DNA from: Streptomyces cinnamoneus
GTDB taxonomy: Bacteria; Actinomycetota; Actinomycetes; Streptomycetales; Streptomycetaceae
Assembly: GCF_014650495.1 (NCBI RefSeq)
Contig: NZ_BMVB01000014.1
Location: 1 to 64,000, forward strand
Direction of reading: 5' to 3'
DNA: 64,000 nucleotides
Shown here piece by piece: positions 1 through 8,858 of the stretch. Every line of letters begins with the position of its first letter. The first letter of the stretch is position 1. The position numbers and the translations under genes are program-made. A model generated the notes under the pieces. It did not search any database and was not told the origin of the DNA. It was given only the letters and a program-made list of their open reading frames with translations.

Positions 1-327
1 GGCTCCGACACCGTCACCACAGCACCCACACCAAGATCATCACATGCCTGAACAAGCCTTACGGGACACCGTTTAGTCTTCGGCCCGAATGTGGACCTTC
101 AGATGGTGATCCCTGGAGTCTGGGGGCGAGAGGTCCGGCCAAGGGAATTCAAAAGCTGCCACGAGATGATCTCGATGTACTGGTTCTCCTGCTGCGACCG
201 TGCGTCGAGTGGGGCGTGGGCCACCCCTCTGCCTGCCACTTCCCGGAGGGACACCGTGACGGAGCTCAGCGCCCCTCCGAGGCGGGCAGCCCCTGGAGGA
301 AGGGGGGCGGCTAGGAGTTGTCCGACC
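1..327. other. stretch without a recognisable gene
   Basis: No open frame here shows a recognisable family or a convincing ribosome site. It lies just downstream of the truncated CU044_5270-type gene (stop codon at 328-330 on the minus strand). Given the debris next to it, it may be the edge of a rearranged segment. Confidence 0.4.
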
Positions 328-1187
328 CTAGGTCCGCTTGGACGGCTTCGGTGCCTCCCAGGCGGGCCCGACGGAGAGGTAGGTGGTGCGCTGGATGAGG
401 TCTCCGGCCCGGAGCTTCTGTGTTCCCCAGGACAGGCCGTCGTTCCGCGCCGTGTCCACGGACTCCAGCACATGGAACGTCCCGGTGTCGACGATCAGTC
501 GCCGGCGCCAGGTATCGGCGTCCAGCTCGACGGCCGTGCCGGAGCGCCCGGTGCTGTCCTTGACCCGCTCCGTCACCCGCGCCCCGGGAATCGCGGTGAG
601 GACCTTGAACAGCGCGGCCCGCAGCTGCGGTTCGGCGGGTGACTGGGCGAGCAGCTCCTCCATGCCGTTGTAGAGATCCTCCGCGACGTCCTCGCCGGTG
701 GCCTTTCCGACGAGCCGTGCCCGCAGCGCCGCCGGGTCGGTGGGCAGCTTCTTGAGGTCGTCCCACAGGACCGGTTTGCCGCAGATCACGTAGGCCGTCC
801 CTCCCGTGTCCTCCCGGGAGTAGTCCTGGACCAGACCGTTGGCGGGCTGCTCGCGCGTGCCGCTCCGGCTCAGCCAGACGGTCTTGTACGCTCCGTCCGG
901 CCGCTGGGTCTTGTCGCTGCTCCGCATCCACTGGAGGGTCCGCACCTTCCAGTACGGTGCCGTTTCCGTCCGCTCCGCGGCCGGTGAGCTCTGCGCGTCC
1001 CCGGAGTCCGACCAGGGCTGGATCGCGACACCCAGCGCGATCACCACGACCGCTGCCGCCGAGACGAGCACGGGAAGGCGCCGCCGCCACGTCCGTACCG
1101 GGACGACCGTGGCCGCCGGCTCCCATTCGAGCTCGACGGCCGGCCCGTCCCCCTCCGCCCGGCCGGCCGCCGACCGCACCGCGACCG
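328..1187 (-). pseudogene. N-terminally truncated CU044_5270-family membrane protein
   Basis: The frame contains a basic stretch, one membrane segment (LPVLVSAAAVVVIALGVAI), then an extracytoplasmic domain with the pattern WKVRTLQW ... LWDDLKKLPTDPAALRARL ... LRAALFKVLTAIPGARV. This is the arrangement of the Streptomyces CU044_5270 family, whose members usually sit next to an ECF sigma-factor gene and may act as its membrane regulator. Full-length members have roughly 50 more residues before the membrane segment. Here that part is missing and the upstream DNA switches to an integrase frame at about 1187. No sigma gene is next to it. The first possible start is a GTG at 1179, with no ribosome site. 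I read it as a deletion or rearrangement remnant. Confidence 0.6.
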
Positions 1188-1813
1188 AAGAGGTCGTTCC
1201 ACCGCTCGTCGGGGATCTCGCGCGGTCTGGCCTTGGGAATCTTGGGGTTGTAGCGGATCCGGCCTTCGGGCCCGAAGGGGTCCAGCGGATTGTGGTGAGC
1301 GTGCGGGCGGCTGCCCCTGCGATCGAGCGGCACCGGGTTGACCAGCGGGCCGTGCCCGGTCTCGATCCAGAACTCGTAGAAGCTGCGGACGACCGCGTTG
1401 CTGTGCCGGATCGTCCGGGGCTGGTACTGATCTCCGGGGTTCCGCTTGCGGGTGATCGGGTTGACCGTCCCCGCGGTGGACGCTGACTTCGTCCGCGGCG
1501 AGATGCGGGGCTTGGTCGTCTGCTTCAGCCAGAGCACCAGATCCCGCACTTCCGCCGACGTGGCCCTGTCCCACTCGACCTGAACAACGCGCAGCCACCG
1601 CCACCACCGCAACAACGCGTACGCGTAACTGCGTACGGAGCGGGGCCGGTTCCGGGCGACAAAGTCTCGCAGGTACCGCTGCACGGGCTCGATCGGCACA
1701 CCCTCCGGATCGACCACGAGCCAGGGAACCACGCCGTCCGACGACACGACCTTGCCCCACCGCGGCAGACGGATCGAACCGAGATCCTGTTCCACGTCAT
1801 CCAACGACCTCAC
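1188..1813 (-). pseudogene. tyrosine recombinase/integrase, N-terminal fragment
   Basis: The gene begins at a GTG (1813) behind a strong GGAGGAGA ribosome site. About 209 residues are recognisable: a SAM-like core-binding domain (YLRDFVARNRPRSVRSYAYALLRWWRWL), a segment rich in R and K (TRKRNPGDQYQPRTIRHSNAVVRSFYEFW), and the linker PKARPREIPDERWNDLF that normally precedes the catalytic domain. The catalytic domain with its R-H-R-Y residues is absent. From about 1187 the frame runs into antisense of the CU044_5270-type gene, giving a meaningless 500-codon chimera down to 311. Integrases of this type are found on actinomycete plasmids and integrative elements. The RacP-like pair just upstream supports a plasmid-like origin. 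Confidence 0.65.
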
Positions 1814-1925
1814 GCAGCTCTCCTCCTATTTGCTGCCTGAGATCTACCGGTCAGCCCCTGCCCGACCCCTCCAATGCCTCGGAGTGTCGTCCGGTAGTCC
1901 GGTCAACAGAGACACCGCCCGGCAC

Positions 1926-2246
1926 ATGGTCAACCATGCCCAGGTCGACCGGGGCCGGCAAGCCCGCGAGCACTTCGAGCGCACGGACGTCTTCGCTCCC
2001 GCTGTGAGGCGGGTCGAGCACTCGATCGAGTTCCTGGACCTGGTCGCGGCCTGCCACGCGTTCACCGCGGCGGCCGGCCGGGTCGTGCCGGGCCTGCGTG
2101 ACCGGCGCCTCAGCGAGGACGAGCGCGCGGTGGTCCGTCAGCGGGTGGCAGGTGTGAGGGCGACTCTGGACTGGATCGAGAACGCGGTCGAGACCGGAAA
2201 GGTCGACCTGGACGCGGAGCTCGCACGGCTGTTGCGGGGCGAGTAG
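1926..2246 (+). CDS. hypothetical protein, partner of RacP-like protein
   Basis: A 106-residue, probably helical cytoplasmic protein (AVRRVEHSIEFLDLVAACHAF ... VRATLDWIENAVETGK). I chose the ATG at 1926; the frame is open upstream to 1752 but that part overlaps the integrase start and looks non-coding. Only 2 nt separate it from the RacP-like gene, so the two are probably co-transcribed. Small genes of this kind accompany RacP on Streptomyces plasmids and integrative elements (family knowledge). I see no catalytic motif and do not recognise the family. Confidence 0.55.
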   Translation: MVNHAQVDRGRQAREHFERTDVFAPAVRRVEHSIEFLDLVAACHAFTAAAGRVVPGLRDRRLSEDERAVVRQRVAGVRATLDWIENAVETGKVDLDAELARLLRGE

Positions 2247-2248
2247 GG

Positions 2249-2668
2249 ATGCCGCGGGCATCCCGCAGGCGGGGTGCTGCAGCCGAGCGGCACGCGGACA
2301 GCATCCGGTTCGTGCTCTTCGAGGCGAGGCCGGCGGGGCTCCTGTTCCCGCAGCTGGTGCGGTCGACGGAGCTCTCGCCGAGCCAGGTCAGGTCGGGGCT
2401 GGCCGCGCTGCGGGACATCATCGCCGCCAACGGCTGGCCGCCCCTGATCTGGACACGAGCCGACGGATACAGGTTCGCTGCCCGGTCCGAGGAGCTCGAA
2501 GCGTATGAGCGGTCGGTGATCCGGGAGAAGCTCACCGAGATCCGCCGGCTGATCTCCGGGACGGTCGCCCCGCACGCCGCCCTTCACCCGCGCGACAAGT
2601 GGGTACGGCACATCGTCGCCCAGCTTGCCTCGGTCGAGTCCACCCTCGACCTCATCGCCAGTGCATGA
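2249..2668 (+). CDS. RacP-like HTH protein
   Basis: 139 residues. The N-terminal half (HADSIRFVLFEARPAGLLFPQLVRSTELSPSQVRSGLAALRDII) has the spacing of a winged-helix DNA-binding domain. The C-terminal half (ERSVIREKLTEIRRLISGTVAPHAAL ... VRHIVAQLASVESTLDLIASA) is helical. The whole matches my memory of RacP proteins from Streptomyces plasmids and integrative elements, whose role is not well defined. It follows the preceding ORF by 2 nt and ends about 80 nt before the IS5-type transposase. With the integrase fragment it marks this segment as a remnant of a plasmid-like element. Confidence 0.6.
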   Translation: MPRASRRRGAAAERHADSIRFVLFEARPAGLLFPQLVRSTELSPSQVRSGLAALRDIIAANGWPPLIWTRADGYRFAARSEELEAYERSVIREKLTEIRRLISGTVAPHAALHPRDKWVRHIVAQLASVESTLDLIASA

Positions 2669-2750
2669 CCGTTCCAGGGACCGGCACCGCCCGCTCCCCC
2701 CTCCCGGAGGGGCCGGCCTCTGGAACACCGCCCACGGGAGGTGCACCGGG

Positions 2751-3433
2751 ATGCGTCGCCGCTGCTACCCCTCCGACACCACGACAGCAGAGTGGGCTTT
2801 GATCGAGCCTCTTCTTCCAGTGCCCGCATGCCAGACCCGCTGGGGCGGCCGGCCGGAGAAACACCCCCGGCGCGACATCGTGGACGCCATACGGTATTTA
2901 GTCGATTCCGGCTGCAAGTGGAGGGCTCTGCCGAAGGACTTCCCGCCCTGGCGGACGGTCTACGACCACTTCGCGAAATGGACAGCGGCCGGAATCGTCG
3001 GCATCCTCCGCGACCAGCTCCGCCGCCGCATCCGGTGCGGGGCGGGCCGGGCACCGCAGGCGGTGGCGATCGTCATCGACTCCCAGAGCATCAAGGCCGC
3101 CGAGATCGTCAGCAAGGCCACCCGTGGCTACGACGCTGCGAAGAAAATCAATGGCCGCAAACGCCACCTTGTCGTCGACACCCGCGGCCTGCCCCTGATG
3201 GTCATGGTGACCCCGGCCGACGTCAGCGACCGCGACGCCGCACGCGAGGTCCTCTTCCGCCTCCGGCTGATGCACCCCGAGCTGACCGTGGTCTGGGCCG
3301 ACTCCGCCTACGCCGGCGGCCTGGTCGACTGGGCCCGCTCATTCTTGAAGCTCACGGTCAAGACGGTCAGCCGGCCGAAGAACACCCCGGGGTTCGTCAT
3401 CCTGCCCCGCCGCTGGGTTGTCGAACGCTCAAT
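2751..3433 (+). CDS. IS5-family transposase, exon 1
   Basis: Starts MRRRCYPSDTTTAEW. It has the N-terminal IS5 helix-turn-helix part (GGRPEKHPRRDIVDAIRYLV, then GCKWRALPKDFPPWRTVYDHF) and the DDE core: first Asp in VIDSQSIKA, second Asp in VWADSAYAG, Glu in RRWVVERS. It should act as a cut-and-paste transposase if the message is spliced. Without splicing the frame stops after VCIPG at 3470, losing the last helices after the catalytic Glu. The intron splits the isoleucine codon two codons after that Glu (tca at | c gcg tgg). Confidence 0.85.
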
Positions 3434-3966
3434 GTGCGCCACGAGGCGCTCTGTTTGTATCCCCGGCTGAACCGGGAGGAACTCGGAAGGAGGTTCCTGG
3501 GCCGAATGACTTACCTGGATCCGAAAGGTGAAGGGGACAACAGCATGTCAGGAAACCGGTAACCGGGCCCAGTTGTCAGGGACGGTGTACCGGGCGGCCC
3601 GCGCGATATGGCGAAGACTGGATTGTTTGAAGCCCAATCTCCAGAAGATGCAAGTTCCCATCCGCCGGAAAGACGACTGAAACCGGCGCCGCGCTCTGCC
3701 CCTGGCTTCGAATGTTGGCCGGGGCACTTCCGGGGTGCGGGGCGATGTCCAGCGAGGACATTCAAGGAGATGAGTGGGACGCCTGTGTCGCGCTAGAACG
3801 TACAGACAGGGACGAACGTGGGATCGCCTACGGGATGCGAGTCCTATGGCGACGGAGGCCTCGTAGTAGTCGCCGGAGTCACGACCGGCCAGGGAGGACG
3901 GGAAAGCCGTCCGCAGGGCGAAGGGGGCCAGGTGATTCGGACACCGAGACCTGGGAGGTATGCGTA

Positions 3967-5748
3967 ATGCAGAGCGCCAAAACGGTGCTGGGTGTCCTGC
4001 GTGAACGCGGCAGGCGTGGCCTGCCGTGCGATGAACTGTATCGACAGCTGTTCAACCCGCAGTTGTATCTGATGGCCTACGGTCGCATCTATGCCAACCA
4101 TGGTGCGATGACGCCCGGGGTCACGCCGGAGACTGTGGACGGTATGTCACAGCGGAAGATCAGCCGGATTATCGAAGCGGTACGTCACGAGCGATACCGC
4201 TTCCGCCCGGTTCGGCGCGTGTTCATCCCGAAGAAGAATGGGAAAACACGCCCGCTGGGATTGCCGACCTGGTCGGACAAACTCGTCGGTGAAGTCGTCC
4301 GCCTCCTGTTGGAGGCGTACTACGATCCGGCATTCTCCGACCGGTCTCATGGATTTCGCCCCCGCCGGGGCTGCCACACCGCTTTGCGGGAGGTGGCCCA
4401 TACCTGGACCGGGACATCCTGGTTCATCGAGGGCGACATCGCCGACTGCTTCGGCAGCCTGGACCACCAGGTTCTGCTGTCGATCCTTGGCGAGAAGATC
4501 CGTGACCAGCGGTTTCTGCGGTTGGTGCGCAACATGCTGACGGCCGGATACCTGGAGGACTGGAAGTGGGGTGCCACACTCTCCGGAGCGCCGCAAGGCG
4601 GAGTGGCATCCCCGGTCCTGTCCAACATCTACCTGCATAAGCTGGACGAGTTCGTCGAGAACGTTCTGATCCCGGAATACACCCGGGGAGACCGCCGGGC
4701 CCGCAACCCCGCTTATCTGGAGTTGCAGAATCTCCTGGCGAAAGCCCGCCGGCGAGGCGACCGGGCGGAAGCCCGGACGCTTCGTCAGCAGATGGTCAGT
4801 CTGCCGAGCTCGGATCCGAACGATCCGGGGTACCGGAGGCTGCGCTACATCCGCTACGCGGACGACCACCTCCTCGGATTCACCGGACCGAGAGCCGAGG
4901 CCGAGCAGATCAAGCACCGCCTGGCAAAGTTCCTGCGTGACGAACTCAAGCTGGAACTGTCCGAGGAAAAGACGCTGATCACTCACGCCCGTACCGGGGC
5001 TGCGAGGTTTCTCGGCTACGAGATCACGACTCAGCACAACGACACGAAAAAGACTGGCCGTTACCGGCGTGTCAACGGTCAGATCGCACTACGTGTCCCA
5101 CGGGACGTGATCAAGGCCAAATGTGCCCCTTACCTGTTCCGCGGGAAACCCGCGAGGAGGAACGCTCTTATCAACAGCAGCGATCATGCGATCGTTGCGA
5201 CCTACGGAGCGGTCTACCGGGGCATTGTCCAGTACTACCTGCTTGCCGGAGATGTCTTCCGGCTGCACCGCATGCACTGGGTCATGGAGACCTCCATGCT
5301 CAAGACCCTCGCGGCCAAGCACCGCTCGACGGTGTCGAAAATGGCGGCCAAGCACAAAGCCAGGATCGACACGCCCAACGGGCCCCGAGTCTGTTTCGAG
5401 GCCCGCATCGAGCGGAAGAACAGGAATCCACTGGTGGCGAGGTTTGGTGGAATTCCCCTCCAGCAGCAGCGGTCGGCGAAAGTCGTCGACCGTCGCCCTG
5501 TCTGGGTGGACTATCCGCAGAAAGAGCTGATCACAAGGCTCCTGGCGGATACCTGTGAGATCTGCGGAAGCACCGGTGATGTCGAGGTACATCACATCCG
5601 TGCCCTTGCCGATCTCGCGCATTCCGGATGGCCGCCGTCCGACTGGGCACGCGTCATGCTCGACCGGCGCCGCAAGACAGTTGTGGCCTGTGTCAGCTGT
5701 CATGACCGTATCCATGTCACACGATCGGCTGAATCACTCACGCGGTGA
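3967..5748 (+). CDS. ltrA: group II intron reverse transcriptase/maturase (RT-X-D-En)
   Basis: 593 residues from the ATG at 3967, which is preceded by GGGAGG; the open frame upstream to 3712 is intron RNA. The RT domain occupies about residues 60-330, with RRVFIPKKNGKTRPLG, FIEGDIADCFGSLDH and the active-site YADD near residue 297. The maturase domain X follows, then a C-terminal HNH endonuclease (CEIC near 530, VEVHHIRALADL, CVSCHDRIH). It should help the intron fold and splice and drive retrohoming by target-primed reverse transcription. All catalytic motifs are present and there is no frameshift, so the element may be active. Confidence 0.9.
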   Translation: MQSAKTVLGVLRERGRRGLPCDELYRQLFNPQLYLMAYGRIYANHGAMTPGVTPETVDGMSQRKISRIIEAVRHERYRFRPVRRVFIPKKNGKTRPLGLPTWSDKLVGEVVRLLLEAYYDPAFSDRSHGFRPRRGCHTALREVAHTWTGTSWFIEGDIADCFGSLDHQVLLSILGEKIRDQRFLRLVRNMLTAGYLEDWKWGATLSGAPQGGVASPVLSNIYLHKLDEFVENVLIPEYTRGDRRARNPAYLELQNLLAKARRRGDRAEARTLRQQMVSLPSSDPNDPGYRRLRYIRYADDHLLGFTGPRAEAEQIKHRLAKFLRDELKLELSEEKTLITHARTGAARFLGYEITTQHNDTKKTGRYRRVNGQIALRVPRDVIKAKCAPYLFRGKPARRNALINSSDHAIVATYGAVYRGIVQYYLLAGDVFRLHRMHWVMETSMLKTLAAKHRSTVSKMAAKHKARIDTPNGPRVCFEARIERKNRNPLVARFGGIPLQQQRSAKVVDRRPVWVDYPQKELITRLLADTCEICGSTGDVEVHHIRALADLAHSGWPPSDWARVMLDRRRKTVVACVSCHDRIHVTRSAESLTR

Positions 5749-5756
5749 TCACTGGA

Positions 5757-5791
5757 GAGCCGGATGATCGGGAAACCATCACGTCCGGTTC
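5757..5791 (+). ncRNA. group II intron domain V
   Basis: An 8-bp lower stem (GAGCCGGA with TCCGGTTC), an upper stem TGAT/ATCA with a two-nucleotide CG bulge, and a GGAAAC-type tip form the canonical domain V. The catalytic AGC triad sits at the start. Domain VI and the 3' splice site follow within 63 nt. Confidence 0.85.
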
Positions 5792-5854
5792 GGCGGGAGG
5801 CCGCGCGGAAAAGGACCTGCCACGGCAGACACCTCGCCGCGCGGCCGACCCAAC

Positions 5855-6008
5855 CGCGTGGATCATGCAGGCCCGCAGGCACGCGCGTGACTACGAGAGA
5901 CTGCCGCAGCACTCCGAGGCACTGATCACGTGGGCCGCGATCACCCTCATGACCCGCCGCCTCACCCGCCCGAACAGAACTGGCCGGTCAGCGGACACCA
6001 GCAAATAG
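5855..6008 (+). CDS. IS5-family transposase, exon 2
   Basis: After splicing this adds AWIMQARRHARDYERLPQHSEALITWAAITLMTRRLTRP and a short tail, the standard C-terminal helices of IS5-type transposases. On its own it has no start codon: the in-frame ORF upstream (from 5745) is intron sequence. The reading frame agrees with exon 1 only if the intron is removed precisely. Confidence 0.85.
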
Positions 6009-6030
6009 CGATACATCCGCGATGTTGTGT

Positions 6031-6063
6031 CCCTCGACGCTGTCGGTCAGCCGACTTCGAGGG
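6031..6063 (+). terminator. hairpin after the IS5 transposase
   Basis: Outer stem CCCTCGA/TCGAGGG and inner stem GTCGG/CCGAC with a TCAG loop, 23 nt after the transposase stop. There is no U-tract. It could be a terminator or part of the IS right end. Confidence 0.35.
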
Positions 6064-6241
6064 CCATGCGCTGGTAGTACGCGGCTTGCGAGCGCATCGT
6101 CCGCCTGAGTAGGGCGTCATTCTATCGAGTGAAACGGCCCCACCCGGCCGTGCTGCACCGAAATAGAAACGACAATCAGCAGCACGTGAAGGTGCGTTGG
6201 GTCGCTCCGGACCCGCGCCAAACGGCAAGGCAGGTGACCGC

Positions 6242-6766
6242 ATGGCCCTCGCAACGATAGACAACCGCCGCTCCCGCCGTATGCACCGATGGACGCTGAT
6301 CGCCGGCGCGGCCCTCATGGCCTGCGTGGTGCCCGTGACCACGGCGGCGGCCGCCCGCCCGTCCGACTCCGACCTGAGAGTCGCCCGGATCGACCCGGAC
6401 GCAGCCCCGCCCGGCGGCACCACCCATGTGCGTGGCTACGTCGGCAACACCGGTCCCGAACGGACCGCCAACAAATTCACCATGACCATCACCCTGCCCA
6501 AGGACGTCAAGCCCGAGGAACCGTTCTTCCCCGAGAACTGCTTCGTCCTCGGGAGCGGCCACCGGGTGCGCTGCACTTACCCGCCCGGCCTGGGCCCGTC
6601 CCGGACGGCGACGGCTGACATCCCTGTCCGCCTGGACAGGCGCGTCCCTGCTCCCGGCAGGCTCACCGGCGGCTCGGTATCCGTGAGCAGCATCGACGAC
6701 AGGAACAAGGAAAACAACCGGACGCCGTTCGAGATCCCCACCGACCCGAACGCTATCGGGTCGTAG
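6242..6766 (+). CDS. secreted hypothetical protein
   Basis: 174 residues from the ATG at 6242. A basic N-terminus (NRRSRRMHR), a hydrophobic core (WTLIAGAALMACVVPVTTAAA) and an Ala-rich cleavage area form a Sec signal peptide. The mature part (LRVARIDPDAAPPGGTTHVRGYVGNTGPERT ... FTMTITLPKDVKPEEPFFPENC) resembles a beta-sandwich, DUF11- or CARDB-like domain. Two Cys (FPENCFVL and VRCTYPP) may form a disulfide. An 18-bp terminator follows. Its function cannot be told from sequence; a cell-wall or extracellular role is likely. Confidence 0.7.
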   Translation: MALATIDNRRSRRMHRWTLIAGAALMACVVPVTTAAAARPSDSDLRVARIDPDAAPPGGTTHVRGYVGNTGPERTANKFTMTITLPKDVKPEEPFFPENCFVLGSGHRVRCTYPPGLGPSRTATADIPVRLDRRVPAPGRLTGGSVSVSSIDDRNKENNRTPFEIPTDPNAIGS

Positions 6767-6805
6767 CCCCGACACCACACCCATACGCACCGCGTATCTC
6801 GACGA

Positions 6806-6844
6806 GGTGGCACTGGCCCCGGTGGAACCGGGGCCAGTGCCACC
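6806..6844 (+). terminator. strong 18-bp hairpin terminator
   Basis: GGTGGCACTGGCCCCGGT and its perfect inverted copy are separated by GGA, 40 nt after the secreted protein's stop. Like many Streptomyces terminators it has no U-tract. Confidence 0.7.
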
Positions 6845-7033
6845 GGCCGCCGGTCCACCGCCCATGCTCGGTACGCGGGCGCCACGACCGCAGGCGGCAG
6901 TTCACCGTGCCGCCCCGGCCCCGAGCCGCGGTTACCCTCGACACGCCGGGAAGAAGCCGTCCAGTATCTACCGAGAGTGACGAACTGGAGGATTCCGTCT
7001 AATCCGGCTGATCCGATCGTCAAGGGTCCGTAA

Positions 7034-7719
7034 GTGGGCGGGAACCCCTTGCTAGTTGACGGATCATGTGTCCGTTTCAAGAACCCGAGATCGGTGACCC
7101 TGGTGGTCGACTCCCAGACCGTCAAGGCCGACGCCACCGTCCCCAGAGCGACGACCGGGTACGACGCGGGGAAGAAGACGACGGGCCGCAAGCGGCACCT
7201 CGCCGTGGACACGAGGGGTCTGCCGGTGATGATGATGGTCACCCCGGCCAGCCTCCACGACGCGCACGCGGCCCGCGACTTCCTCTTCCGCCTCCGCCTC
7301 GCCCACCCCGAGATCACCCTCGTGTGGGCCGACTCCGCCTATAGCGGCGAACTCGTCACCTGGGCCAAGGACCGTCTCCGCCTCACCCTCAAGACCGTCA
7401 ACCGGCCCAAGACCAAAGGGTTCTTCCTGGTACCGAAGAGGTGGGTGGTAGAGCGGAGTATTTCGTGGCTGATGAGATCCCGGCGGAACTGCCGAGACTA
7501 CGAAAACTCCCCCAGCACGCCGAAACACACCTGGCCTGGACCGTCATGGCCCTGATGACGCGCCGACTCACGAAACCGGTGGCCGACTGGCGCGAACCCA
7601 GACCCCCACCACCCCTACCGGCCCCACCCCTGCGCATCTCGCCTGCACCCCTGGACCGTGCGCCTCGCCCCCGCACCCGTGTAACCCGGCGGCGAGCCTC
7701 CGCATCAACGCGCCCTTGA
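7034..7719 (+). pseudogene. IS5-family transposase remnant (5'-truncated, frameshifted)
   Basis: The DDE region is clear: VVDSQTVKA, GRKRHLAVDTRGLP, VWADSAYSG and VPKRWVVERSISWLM. The N-terminal third is missing, and the frame breaks near 7500: RNCRDYE is followed by nonsense, while another frame supplies KLPQHAETHLAWTVMALMTRRLTKP. This equals a one-base loss. It is about 65 per cent similar by eye to the intron-carrying transposase at 2751 but comes from a different copy and has no intron. It cannot be functional. Confidence 0.8.
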
Positions 7720-7774
7720 TCTCTTGCTTGCACCACTCGTGGTCGCGGAGAACGGCACGCCGCCGGCGAGGCTC

Positions 7775-7951
7775 TTACTCTAGGTTCTGGCACCCGACGA
7801 ACTGCGCCTGGTCGTAGCCGAGCAGGAGGGCGCCGCAGACCAGTTTCGCGACCTCGTTGTCGGCGTGGGCGGGCGTGGCCACGGCCACGCTTCCGAGGGA
7901 GAGGAGAATACCTGCCGCGGCTGCGGCCACGGTACGGCGGATCCTGTTGAT
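7775..7951 (-). CDS. tiny secreted peptide with an ATC in the start position
   Basis: A 58-codon frame: basic start (NRIRRT), hydrophobic core (VAAAAAGILLSLGSVAVA), AHA cleavage site, then a roughly 27-residue mature peptide (DNEVAKLVCGALLLGYD, then QAQFVGCQNLE) with two Cys. A perfect AGGAGG lies 6 nt upstream of the codon aligned with the start, but that codon is ATC. The first GTG in frame is 12 codons later, inside the signal peptide and without a ribosome site. The gene is therefore either freshly inactivated or uses a rare start. The Shine-Dalgarno spacing and the intact signal peptide argue that it was a real gene. Confidence 0.5.
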   Translation of the reverse strand: MNRIRRTVAAAAAGILLSLGSVAVATPAHADNEVAKLVCGALLLGYDQAQFVGCQNLE

Positions 7952-7964
7952 TGCGGGCCTCCTG

Positions 7965-8858
7965 GAGTCGTGGCGGCGACCGCCGCCTGGAGAAGCACCG
8001 GGAGGCTTTCCATACCTCCAGGCACAAAACCAAGCTCAGGGCCGCACCGGTGCTCCGAGGGGCGCACTTCGCCAACCGCGCTCTCGTGGCGCGCCCACGC
8101 CCCGGGGCAGGCGTGAAGGCCGATACACCGAGCAGTCCTGCACGAGACGACCGCAGCCGCGATATACCGATCAGCCAGAGTTACCCACAGCAAGGATGCG
8201 GGACGGCTTCTGACGTCGTCGGCTTCCTCCGCATCATCGAGCTGGGGCCGCCGAGCGGACCGCGCTTGACCCACCGTGACCATAGAGCGAAGCAGGGCTA
8301 CCTCCTGCGTGTGCGCAGCGTGTTCTCCGTGCCACCGCGGGCTCCTCCTCCGATGCCAACCCCTCAACGGCGCCAGCGGGGGCCCAGCACAGCGCACGGC
8401 CCGCCGCAATACGAGGACCGCGCCAACGCCCTCGCGGTCACAGCCGCACCATGAGCCGGGCCAGCAGCTACGGCTGATTTCCCTTCGGATGCTGAAGACC
8501 GTGCAGTGCATTCCCGATCAAGACTTCCCGCACAGGCACTAACGACAGCCACCCGGTCATCGCCGAATGCACGCAGCATGTCGTCGGTGTCCTCGATGCG
8601 GAACTCAGGCACCGTGACCTTGTCGCCGACCAGATGAAGGGCATACGTCAAGGGGCTCTCCTCACCCGTGGGGTGCACGACGCCGGTGCCGGTGCGCGGG
8701 CCGGGGCTCTGGCCGCTCACCCGGCACCATCGACATGGCGCTGGGTGGGCTTCCCCCTCTCCCCTGGCTGCGGGCGGCGTAGGCCGTCCCTCTCCGGCGC
8801 GCCTGTCGCCTGCGCTTGCCGGTCCGCGCGGGCGCTGTGGGGCCGGGCCTCGTGCCCC
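7965..8858. other. ~900 bp without a convincing gene
   Basis: Several frames are open but show the even, Arg/Pro-rich composition of shadows. The only stretch that looks protein-like is on the minus strand at about 8555-8680 (PLTYALHLVGDKVTVPEFRIEDTDDMLRAFGDDRVAVV). It degenerates afterwards and could be the remnant of an unrecognised gene. Confidence 0.4.

Larger units (their letters stand above)
3434..5854 (+). mobile_element. group II intron (2421 nt) with maturase
   Basis: The 5' end is GTGCGCCACG, the conserved GUGYG type. The 3' end is CGACCCAAC, ending in AC. A domain V hairpin lies 64 nt from the 3' end, and a reverse transcriptase-maturase ORF sits in the expected domain IV position. 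The borders were fixed by requiring the transposase frame to be restored: exon 1 ends at 3433 and exon 2 begins at 5855. The spliced product reads RWVVERSIAWIMQARRH, and the related transposase at 7034 has VVERSISWLM at the same place. The insertion is in the sense orientation. I did not find a decisive EBS1/IBS1 pairing by eye. Confidence 0.88.
2751..6008 (+). mobile_element. IS5-family insertion sequence interrupted by a group II intron
   Basis: A transposase gene starts at the ATG at 2751 (GGGAGG ribosome site) and is interrupted at 3433/3434 by a complete group II intron. It resumes at 5855 and ends at 6008. Joining the two exons gives a 278-residue IS5-family protein, the normal length. 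I could not identify convincing terminal inverted repeats or a target duplication, so the IS borders are not defined. The element is nested: intron inside IS, inside a plasmid-like remnant. Confidence 0.8.

Noticed and set aside
311..1186. C-terminal 290 codons of the 500-codon integrase frame as part of an integrase
   Set aside because: The sequence after residue 209 is Gly/Arg/Ala-rich antisense of the CU044_5270-type gene and has no recombinase catalytic motif.
3601..3740. EBS1 candidates in the intron (GTTGG near 3715, ATTG near 3621)
   Set aside because: Only 4-5 bp, partly G-U, with the exon end TCAAT. Not enough to claim the pairing without folding domain I.
7780..8511. 243-codon minus-strand ORF
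   Set aside because: Arg/Pro/Trp-rich with no domain. It covers the small secreted peptide in another frame, which has a real signal peptide and ribosome site.
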